The notes beneath the pieces were generated by a model that was not told where the DNA came from, did not search any database, and worked only from the letters and a program-made list of their open reading frames with translations. This document shows, one piece after another, positions 15,014-20,563 of a stretch of DNA of 20,563 nt (positions are counted from its first letter, which is position 1; every line of letters begins with the position of its first letter). Location: assembly GCF_035938995.1 (NCBI RefSeq), contig NZ_DASZGI010000135.1:1-20563 (forward strand). Direction: 5' to 3'. Source of the stretch: DASZGI01 sp035938995. Its GTDB lineage: Bacteria > Actinomycetota > Actinomycetes > Streptomycetales > Catenulisporaceae. The position numbers and the translations under genes are program-made.

Positions 15014-15657
15014 CGCGCCGCGATGCACTGCGCGTCACGCATGCCCGCGGGCAGGGTGACAAGTTCCCGCCGGCTTCGCACGCCGACCTTTCTCAGCACG
15101 CTGCTGACGTGGTTCTTCACGGTCTGCGGGGCCAGCTGCAGCTCGGCGCGGATCTCGTCATTGGTCAGCCGCTGCATCAGCAACGCGAGGACCTCCTGCT
15201 CCCGATCGGTCAGATTCCCCGCCAGCAGCGCCTCGGGCGGCGCGTCGTCCTCGTAGCCCAGCACCCAGCTGCGCCGGTCAAGCCGGGTGGCCCAGACCGC
15301 CTCGACCAGGTCCTCCGGCTCGACGGACTTGTGCACGAAGCTGTCCACGCCGACCGCCACGCAGTCGGCGATGACCTGAGCACTGCGATCGCCGGTGTAC
15401 ACCACGCCCCGCGGCTGGTGTGCCAGATTCTTGATCGTACGGCAGAGTCCGAGCCCTTCGTTGGGCGCCCGCAGGTGCGCGTCGGTGACGACGATATGGG
15501 CGCGCACGTCCTCGGCGAGCCGGGCGCCGTGCGACGCGCTCTCGGCCATACCCGCCACGACCAGACGCTCATCCGCAGACAAGGTCTGCGCGACCGCCCG
15601 CCGGACCAGCGGAAAATACTCCACGACCACCACTCGGGTCACACCACGAGGCTGCAC
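15010..15657 (-). CDS. LuxR/NarL-type response regulator with atypical receiver domain
   Basis: The 215-residue protein has a receiver domain (about 7-125) and a GerE/LuxR helix-turn-helix (about 148-200, LTDREQEVLALL and LAPQTVKNHVSSVLRKV). The receiver keeps Asp59 as phospho-acceptor (VVTDAH), Thr88 and Lys110 (VHKS). The acidic pair that binds magnesium is Glu13-Tyr14 instead of Asp/Glu-Asp, so phosphorylation may be weak or replaced by ligand or protein control. No sensor kinase gene is in the window. GTG 15657 has GGAG five bases upstream; GTG 15663 overlaps that ribosome site and GTG 15642 has none. It probably regulates the cluster and is the first gene of a two-gene unit with the hydratase. 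I see no TTA codon in it. Confidence 0.85.
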   Translation of the reverse strand: MQPRGVTRVVVVEYFPLVRRAVAQTLSADERLVVAGMAESASHGARLAEDVRAHIVVTDAHLRAPNEGLGLCRTIKNLAHQPRGVVYTGDRSAQVIADCVAVGVDSFVHKSVEPEDLVEAVWATRLDRRSWVLGYEDDAPPEALLAGNLTDREQEVLALLMQRLTNDEIRAELQLAPQTVKNHVSSVLRKVGVRSRRELVTLPAGMRDAQCIAAR

Positions 15658-15815
15658 GTACACTCCACACCTGACCGAAAGGGGCTGCGCGACGAGCCGC
15701 CGCCTCTACGTTTACGCTGGACACTTGTTCGATTGGCGTGACTGCCGCCACCGCGAAGCTCTGCACCATTGCGGAACTCGTCACCTGAATCGCGCATGAG
15801 CTGCGCGCTGATGCA

Positions 15816-15834
15816 CGGACGGACCGTCCGTCCG
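15816..15834. promoter_or_regulatory. Perfect 9-bp inverted repeat, operator-like
   Basis: The arms CGGACGGAC and GTCCGTCCG flank one central C. A one-base centre is too tight for an efficient RNA hairpin, so a protein-binding operator is more likely than a terminator. It lies about 160 bases upstream of the LuxR-type gene. Each arm itself contains a tandem CGGA or TCCG pair. No binding protein can be named. Confidence 0.4.
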
Positions 15835-15993
15835 CCGCGGCTCCGTCTCGGGCCAATGAGCCATTCCCGGCATGTGGTGGTTGCGCCCCGTAGCTAACCG
15901 CTGCGCTTTTGATGGGTCGTCTGAGTTCGGCCGCCCCGGCGTCGAAGACACACCAAGTCCCTGGTAGAACATGTTCTCGGCAAAGATCAAAGT

Positions 15994-16176
15994 TCACGCC
16001 AGGGGGCTTCGCGCGGACGATTCTGTCGCGTTCGCCGGGACGGCGCCCGTTGAGACACCGAGCAGGGCGAGGAGCGAGAACGCTGCGCCGGCGGCGACAT
16101 ACCTTAGGGCGCGCTCGCTCGTCGGCCGGCGCCGCGTGCCTCGCGGCCGATGGGCGCGGTTGCGGGCTTCGCGCAC
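15994..16176 (-). CDS. Possible small or truncated exported protein
   Basis: From GTG 16176 a 60-residue frame encodes an Arg-rich N-terminus (1-25), a hydrophobic stretch AAGAAFSLLALLGVSTGA (28-45) and an AxA-like cleavage site (PANA, 47-50), then only ten residues before the stop. Third codon positions are mostly G or C. The layout is that of a signal peptide with almost no mature part, so it may be the remnant of a secreted protein. I see no good ribosome site, and there is no recognisable family. Chance is a real alternative. Confidence 0.22.
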   Translation of the reverse strand: MREARNRAHRPRGTRRRPTSERALRYVAAGAAFSLLALLGVSTGAVPANATESSARSPLA

Positions 16177-16312
16177 ATCGCGCGATCTCGACGCATTGCG
16201 AATGTTTCCCCTCGGGTAGTCGAGCCGGAGAAGGGCGCCGCACGCGGTGGACGTCCACGTCTTCAGATTTTCTCACTTGCGCTATATCAATGACATAATT
16301 AATCACTGGCGT

Positions 16313-16564
16313 TTAATACCAGACGGTGCACGCGGCAGCGCCCTCGCTGAACGTGCAAGGCACCACACGGGCCCGGGCCAGCTGCGTCCCATCGACCATG
16401 TACGTGTAGCCACTGCTTTCCGGTGTCTGCGTGTGGCCGTCCGCCGACTGGGCCCAGCAGCCGGCGTATCCGGGCTTCCACCGGTCATGGCAAGCATCCT
16501 TTCCTCGGTCGGCACACGAGTGCGGTCGGCGCCGTAGCACGCCCGAATCATCGGTCTGTTTCAA
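16313..16564 (-). pseudogene. Possible remnant of a Cys-containing small protein
   Basis: An 83-residue minus-strand frame ends just before the AT-rich island. Its last ~58 residues (from HDRWKPGYAGCW to FSEGAAACTVWY) have G/C-rich third positions and look protein-like, with Cys, Tyr and Trp spaced as in small secreted domains. The first ~25 residues do not show this bias, which suggests that the original start was lost by frameshift or deletion. There is no signal peptide and no recognised family. Confidence is low. Confidence 0.2.
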
Positions 16565-16567
16565 TAT

Positions 16568-16611
16568 CTCCGGCGGTCCTCTAGCATTGCTCTAGCCGTG
16601 CGCTAGGCCCG
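16568..16611 (+). promoter_or_regulatory. 11-bp direct repeats upstream of the SARP gene
   Basis: Units CTCTAGCATTG (16579), CTCTAGCCGTG (16590) and CGCTAGGCCCG (16601) follow each other exactly every 11 bases; a weaker unit starts at 16568 (CTCCGGCGGTC). Direct repeats phased at one helical turn are the known binding pattern of SARP/AfsR DNA-binding domains. They end 67 bases before the SARP start, so they may mediate autoregulation or bind another activator. Confidence 0.5.
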
Positions 16612-16678
16612 CGACCGAACGGGGGTTCGAAGTAGCCGCCACGGTCGGCGCGCGTGTGTACGACGGGGAGGGCGGACT

Positions 16679-19615
16679 GTGAAGTTCGGCATTCTCGGCT
16701 CGCTGCACGTCCAGGTGCACGGCCGCACCGTGCCGGTTACCGCCGCCAAGCAGCGGGCCGTACTGACCGCCCTGTTGTTGCGGGCGAACGAAACGGTTTC
16801 CACACCGCGGCTCATCGATGCGGTGTGGGGCGAGAACCCGCCGCGCAGCGCGCGCAACCTCGTGCAGACCTATGTCTGGCGGATCCGGAGCCTGCTGGCC
16901 GTCGAAGCCGAGCGGCTGAGCGTGGAAACCTGCGGCTATCTGCTGCACGTCGAGCCGGCTCAGGTCGACTTCCTCGAGTTCGAGCGGCTGTATGAGACGG
17001 GGCGCGACGCGCTGGCCGAAGGGCGTGACGCCGAGGCCGCGCTCGCGCTGCGCGCCGCGCTGGAGCTGTGGCGCGGCGAGCCCGCACAGGACGTGGTACT
17101 GCACGGTGATTGGGGCAGCGCTCTTACGCGGCTGGCCGAGTTGCGGGTCGCCGCGCTGGAGGAACAGATCGAGGCCGGCCTACGACTCAGCCGACACGAA
17201 GACCTCATCGGCGATCTACGTCGGCTCACCGCTGAGCACCCGCTGCGCGAGCGGCCGGTCGGGCAACTGATGCTCGCGCTCTCCCGCTCAGGCCGGCAGA
17301 CCGAGGCGCTCGATGCGTTCCGCACGCTACGCGGCACCCTCGTGCGCGAGCTGGGGATCGAGCCCGCAGCCGAGGTGCGCAAGATCCACGACGAGATCCT
17401 GCGCGCGGACGGCTCGGCCGCTGGCGAGCGCGGCGCCACCCGTACGCGGACGGGCATCGTGCCTCGGCAGCTGCCGGCCGCCTTTCCGTACTTCGTCGGG
17501 CGCCGCTCCGAACTCGAGCTGCTGACAGACGTCGAGCGCCGCGAGCCGCAATGCCCTGGCTCCGGCGTCGTCATCGTCGTCGCCGGAACCGCGGGCGTGG
17601 GAAAGACGGCGTTCGCGCTGCGCTGGTGCCACCAGGCTGCCGACGCATTCCCCGACGGCCAGTTGTACGTCAACCTGCGCGGATTCGAACCCTCGGGAAC
17701 CGCGCTCACCGCCGCGCAGGCGATCCGGGGTTTCCTCGACGCCTTTGCCGTCCCAGCCACGCTCATTCCGGCGGATCTACCGGGGCAGGCCGCGCTCTAT
17801 CGCAGCCTGATGGCCAACAAACGCGTGCTGATACTGCTGGACAACGCCCGCGACACCGAACAGGTCCAGCCGCTGCTACCCGCCAGCCGCCGGTCCACCG
17901 TTCTTGTCACCAGCCGCAACGAACTGACCGGCCTCACGGCCGCCCACGGTGCCCACCTGGTCAGGCTCGACCTGCTCAACGTCGACGAGTCGCGCGAACT
18001 GCTGGAGCGGCGGCTGGGAGTGCCGCCGGCCGCGTCCGAACAGCTGGCGATGCTGGAGCTGATCGAACTGTCCTCGCGGCTGCCGCTGGCGCTCAACATC
18101 GTCGCCGCTCGTGCCGCCGCGCATCCCGGCCTGCCGCTGGCAGCCCTGGCCGCACGGATCAAGGACACACGCCGGCGCTTGGACTATCTGCGCGCCGGTC
18201 ACCACGCCGCGAACCTGCGCGCCGCATTTCTGTCTTCTTACGCCCAACTGTCCGCGACCGCCGCGCGCATGTTCCGCCTACTCGGCCTGCATCGCGGCCC
18301 GGACATCTCGGCGACCGCCGCCGCCAGCCTCGCCGGGCTGGACCAGTACTCGGCCCTCTCGACGCTCGACGAACTGACGGCCGCTCACCTGCTGTGCGAA
18401 CCGAGCCCCGACCGGTTCGCCTTCCACGACCTGCTTCGCGCGTATGCAGCCGAACAGGCCTCCTCGGTCGACACCGAAGCCGACCGGCTAGCGGCCGTGC
18501 ATCGCGCGATGGATCACTACCTGCACACCGCCCGCTGTGCTGCCAGGCTACTCAATCCCGGTTCAGAGCTGTTCGCGTATGACGAGCCGCAAGGCGCGGC
18601 CACCCTGCCGGAGCTGAAGGATGCGGACCAGGCGCTGGCGTGGTACGCGGCCGACCGTCACGTCCTGTCGGCCTACATCGCTCAGGAAGTCGACCTCGGC
18701 TGCGACACGCACGCCTGGCAACTCGTGCACTCAATCCTGCCCTTCATGGATCGCGGTGGGCACTGGGATGACATGGCGGCAGCCGGGGAAGCGGCGCTCG
18801 CATCCGCCCGGCGCACCGCGGACCCGCGCGCAGAGGCCTGCGCTCGCCGCGTGCTGGCCCGCGCCTGTTTGCGGCACAAGAAGCTCGAGCGTGCGGCCGA
18901 ACACCTCACCGCTTCGCTCGAGATCTTCCGCGCACTCAACCACCAGGTCGGTGAGGCCCGAGTGCGCCACGATCTGGCGTTGGTGTGCGAACAGCTGCAA
19001 CTGCACCAGGAAGCCCTGGCGCACGCGCAGCGGACGCTCGAACTGCTCCAGGCGCAGGGTGACACGTCCGGAGCAGCGAACGCCCTCAACACAGTCGGCT
19101 GGTTCCACTCGCTGCTCGGTGACCACCGACAGGCGCTGACTTACTGCCGTCAGGCTCTCGCCCTGCAAGTAGAGCTGCACAATCACAACGGCCAAGCCGA
19201 CACGTGGGACAGTCTGGGACACGCACACCAGCACCTCGCCGAGTACGACCAGGCCTCCGACTGCTACCGGCGCGCCGTCGAGCTCTACCGGCAGCTCGGC
19301 GACCGCTACTACGAGGCAGGAAGCCTCGTGCGGCTCGGTGACACCCACCTCACGACCGCAGATGCGGGAGAAGCCGTACGGCAGTGGACGCAGGCGCTCG
19401 CGATCCTGGATGAACTCGAGCATCCGGATGCCGACGAACTCAGAGCCAAAATAAGCCGCACCGCGGAAACCAGCATCCTTATGAAACGTGACGTCGGTGT
19501 GGCCGCGCCGCCTTCCAACATCCAGCTACCGACTGCCGGCACGGCGCACGAACGCCATTCAGCAGTTCGGCAGCATCTCCGAGGTGTCGCCGCCGGTATT
19601 GACCCAGGCGTCTGA
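16679..19615 (+). CDS. AfsR-like SARP regulator with NB-ARC ATPase and TPR domains
   Basis: This 978-residue transcriptional activator has the large-SARP layout. Residues 1-92 form an OmpR-type winged helix (LGSLHV, TAAKQRAVLTALLL). Residues about 97-243 are the bacterial transcriptional activation domain, ending in ALDAFRTLRGTLVRELGIEP. About 268-560 is an NB-ARC STAND ATPase with Walker A GTAGVGKT (303-310), Walker B VLILLD (383-388) and TSR (411-413). About 714-916 are tetratricopeptide repeats, such as ALTYCRQALALQVELHNHNG and ASDCYRRAVELYRQLGD. The start GTG 16679 has GGAGG at 16667-16671. It is likely the pathway activator, with ATP/ADP state and TPR-bound partners gating DNA binding. 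I see no in-frame TTA codon, so direct bldA control is not indicated. The last ~50 residues beyond the TPRs match no domain I know and border the IS remnant. Confidence 0.95.
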   Translation: MKFGILGSLHVQVHGRTVPVTAAKQRAVLTALLLRANETVSTPRLIDAVWGENPPRSARNLVQTYVWRIRSLLAVEAERLSVETCGYLLHVEPAQVDFLEFERLYETGRDALAEGRDAEAALALRAALELWRGEPAQDVVLHGDWGSALTRLAELRVAALEEQIEAGLRLSRHEDLIGDLRRLTAEHPLRERPVGQLMLALSRSGRQTEALDAFRTLRGTLVRELGIEPAAEVRKIHDEILRADGSAAGERGATRTRTGIVPRQLPAAFPYFVGRRSELELLTDVERREPQCPGSGVVIVVAGTAGVGKTAFALRWCHQAADAFPDGQLYVNLRGFEPSGTALTAAQAIRGFLDAFAVPATLIPADLPGQAALYRSLMANKRVLILLDNARDTEQVQPLLPASRRSTVLVTSRNELTGLTAAHGAHLVRLDLLNVDESRELLERRLGVPPAASEQLAMLELIELSSRLPLALNIVAARAAAHPGLPLAALAARIKDTRRRLDYLRAGHHAANLRAAFLSSYAQLSATAARMFRLLGLHRGPDISATAAASLAGLDQYSALSTLDELTAAHLLCEPSPDRFAFHDLLRAYAAEQASSVDTEADRLAAVHRAMDHYLHTARCAARLLNPGSELFAYDEPQGAATLPELKDADQALAWYAADRHVLSAYIAQEVDLGCDTHAWQLVHSILPFMDRGGHWDDMAAAGEAALASARRTADPRAEACARRVLARACLRHKKLERAAEHLTASLEIFRALNHQVGEARVRHDLALVCEQLQLHQEALAHAQRTLELLQAQGDTSGAANALNTVGWFHSLLGDHRQALTYCRQALALQVELHNHNGQADTWDSLGHAHQHLAEYDQASDCYRRAVELYRQLGDRYYEAGSLVRLGDTHLTTADAGEAVRQWTQALAILDELEHPDADELRAKISRTAETSILMKRDVGVAAPPSNIQLPTAGTAHERHSAVRQHLRGVAAGIDPGV

Positions 19616-19715
19616 GTGGGCATCTTGGGGCGATTGCTGGCGTGCTTGTCGCACGATCGGTTGATTGCGTTCCCGACTTGCTGCTTCGCCACGGGTGGTG
19701 TGCTGAGCCGGGCGG

Positions 19716-20296
19716 ATGATCGGACGCAAGCCGTATCGCGGTGACCTTTCAGACGCCGAGTGGGCACAGATCGAGCCGGAGCTGACCGCGTGGCGTACAC
19801 CGCGCCTGCAGCGCAAGGTCAGCGCGAATCAGCCGGTGCACGACCTTCGGGAGATCGTGAACGCGATCCTGTACGTCAACCGCACGGGATGCGCCTGGGA
19901 GTACCTGCCGCACGACTTCCCGCCGTTCAAGACGGTGTACGGGTACTTCGCCGCCTGGCGCGACGACGGCACGACCGAGCGGATCCACGACCTGCTGCGC
20001 CGCAGGCTGCGTCGGGCCCGCGGACGCGATCAGGAGCCCAGCGCGGTGGCCGTGGACTCCCAGAGCGTCAAGGCCTCGGGCAACGCCGCGGCGGACAGCG
20101 TCGGGTTCGACGGGAACAAGAGGATCAAGGGCCGCAAGCGACACATCGCCGTGGACGCGCTCGGCCTGCTGATCGTGCTCGGCGTGTCCGCCGCCAGCCT
20201 GGCCGACTCTCCCGTCGGCCGGCAGGTGCTCACCCACGTGGCCACTGTCGCGCCCACGGTGAGCAAGGCATGGGTGGACGGCGGCCATAACCAGAA
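19716..20296 (+). mobile_element. Remnant of an IS5-family insertion sequence
   Basis: Recognisable transposase sequence covers this span. The true left end is somewhere in 19616-19716. The right end is missing: similarity to the transposase stops around 20296, before the catalytic Glu and the terminal inverted repeat. No pair of terminal inverted repeats or target duplication could be found, as expected for a deleted copy. It lies between the cluster regulator and a housekeeping gene. Confidence 0.7.
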
Positions 20297-20338
20297 AGTT
20301 TCTGCCTGGTCCCAGGCGCCGCCGGGCGGCGTGCGAGG

Positions 20339-20367
20339 GTGCCACACTTCGACGATGACCCTAGACT
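20339..20367 (+). promoter_or_regulatory. Probable promoter of the bL37 gene
   Basis: GTGCCA (20339-20344) and TAGACT (20362-20367) are separated by 17 bases and match the actinobacterial housekeeping pattern (TTGNCA / TANNNT) reasonably well. Transcription would start near 20374, giving a leader of about 50 bases. The -10 lies inside the chimeric 3' end of the truncated transposase frame. Confidence 0.5.
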
Positions 20368-20425
20368 AGCGACCGCCCGGAACATCCAGACGCGCCGCAG
20401 GGCGCACTGACCAGGGAGAAATGCC

Positions 20426-20500
20426 ATGGCAAAGGGCGGCAACAAGAGGCGGGCCCGCAGGAAGAGGAAGGCAAACCACGGCAAGCGTCCCAACGCCTGA
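20426..20500 (+). CDS. Small ribosomal protein bL37 (24 residues)
   Basis: ATG 20426 to TGA 20500 encodes 24 residues, almost all Lys, Arg, Asn, Gly and Ala, starting MAKGGNKRRARR and ending KANHGKRPNA. The C-terminal ANHGKRPNA is the hallmark, from memory, of actinobacterial bL37, a very short 50S subunit protein first seen in mycobacterial ribosome structures. GGGAG lies 7-8 bases upstream. It has its own promoter and a strong terminator, so it is monocistronic and independent of the cluster. The gene is easily missed because of its length. Only the identification by motif, without a search, limits certainty. Confidence 0.82.
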   Translation: MAKGGNKRRARRKRKANHGKRPNA

Positions 20501-20515
20501 CCGCAGACGGATGGC

Positions 20516-20553
20516 GCCGCGCTCCTGGAACATCCGGGAGGCGCGGCCTTTCT
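20516..20553 (+). terminator. Rho-independent terminator after bL37
   Basis: A 14-bp stem with one bulged G pairs 20516-20529 with 20533-20547 around the loop ACA, and CTTTCT follows. It begins 16 bases after the bL37 stop. Confidence 0.8.
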
Positions 20554-20563
20554 CTGTCCGGTA

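Larger units (their letters stand above)
15658..16678. other. Intergenic kilobase between divergent regulators, no confident gene
   Basis: This stretch separates the minus-strand LuxR gene from the plus-strand SARP gene. It must hold both promoters. Visible elements are an inverted repeat at 15816-15834, an AT-rich island at about 16262-16320 (striking in otherwise GC-rich DNA), two doubtful minus-strand reading frames (15994-16176 and 16313-16564) and 11-bp direct repeats at 16568-16611. A weak promoter-like pair for the LuxR gene (TCGAAC, 18 nt, TAGAGG on the minus strand around 15698-15733) is not convincing enough to list separately. The region looks like a degraded gene-bearing segment rather than pure regulatory DNA. 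Confidence 0.6.
19716..20369 (+). pseudogene. IS5-family transposase, C-terminally truncated
   Basis: The 217-residue frame begins with the DUF4096-type N-terminus typical of IS402/IS5 transposases (DLSDAEWAQIEPEL at 10-23, GCAWEYLPHDFPPFKTVYGYF at 58-78, split here by the usual Gly-Cys-Ala-Trp core). The first catalytic Asp is Asp114 (VAVDSQSVKAS), followed by the GRKRHIAVD block (139-147); the second is Asp188 (AWVDGGHNQK). After about residue 194 the sequence is unrelated and stops at 20369, so the third acid, Glu, and about 60 residues are absent. It should be unable to transpose. The foreign tail is the upstream region of the next gene read in frame, and the stop lies just past that gene's -10 box. 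Confidence 0.85.

Noticed and set aside
15569..16306. A 245-codon minus-strand frame through the regulator interval
   Set aside because: It overlaps the LuxR gene start, shows no domain and mixes regions of different composition, so it is more likely an accidental open frame.
1..16678. Search for an acyl carrier protein (DSL/DSx motif in an 80-90 residue acidic protein)
   Set aside because: No such reading frame was seen between or inside the genes on either strand; absence is used in the main finding but cannot exclude an ACP left of the window.
16679..19615. Possible bldA control through TTA codons in the regulator genes
   Set aside because: TTA triplets noticed in the SARP gene are out of frame, and the LuxR gene has none.
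20304..20317. Short inverted repeat GCCTGG/CCAGGC downstream of the transposase homology
   Set aside because: Six-base arms with a two-base centre and no T-run are too weak to call a terminator or an IS end.
19616..20425. Terminal inverted repeats or target duplication of the IS
   Set aside because: No matching pair was found; the right end of the element has been deleted, so the repeats cannot be paired.
1..20563. CRISPR arrays, tRNA or rRNA genes, riboswitches
   Set aside because: No regularly spaced repeats with spacers, cloverleaf-like segments or conserved RNA cores were recognised.

Overview
The window is very GC-rich DNA with strong G/C bias at third codon positions, GTG starts and coupled stop/start overlaps. 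With an AfsR-type SARP regulator and a 24-residue bL37-like ribosomal protein gene, this points to a filamentous actinomycete (Streptomyces, Catenulispora, Actinospica or a relative). The species cannot be fixed from the sequence.

Positions 1-15657 are all minus strand and form a biosynthetic cluster. In transcription order: a LuxR-type response regulator and an enoyl-CoA hydratase (15657-14246), a 138-nt gap with a probable leaderless promoter, then one unbroken operon from 14107 past the left edge. The operon encodes a canonical ketosynthase, a fused family I CoA-transferase, two KAS III enzymes, two SDRs, two unusual ketosynthases, a tandem SDR-SDR fusion, another SDR, a CocE-type hydrolase fragment, a second crotonase and an amidohydrolase 2 protein cut by the window edge. 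Almost every junction overlaps or nearly touches.

The pathway inventory is five ketosynthases, four SDR genes (five SDR folds), two crotonases and one CoA-transferase, with no acyl carrier protein, acyltransferase, chain-length factor or modular PKS visible. Recalled from the literature, this combination is the hallmark of the macrotetrolide (nonactin) and pamamycin clusters. Those are discrete, non-iterative type II PKS systems; the nonactin one is described as acting on CoA esters without an ACP, and its NonJ/NonK ketosynthases form C-O bonds. Two adjacent ketosynthases here keep the active-site Cys and the last His but have lost the His of the HGTxT motif (to Gly and Tyr), which fits ester formation rather than decarboxylative condensation. 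The likely product class is an ester-linked, CoA-built, reduced polyketide; the exact product is unknown.

Positions 15658-16678 are a non-coding or degraded kilobase with an AT-rich island, two possible remnants of small secreted-type proteins, an operator-like inverted repeat and, just before the SARP, a set of 11-bp direct repeats. Positions 16679-19615 (+) encode a 978-residue SARP/NB-ARC/TPR regulator. A truncated IS5-family transposase (19716-20369) follows. The last 200 bases carry a short housekeeping gene, bL37, with its own promoter and terminator, so the right border of the cluster probably lies at the IS remnant.
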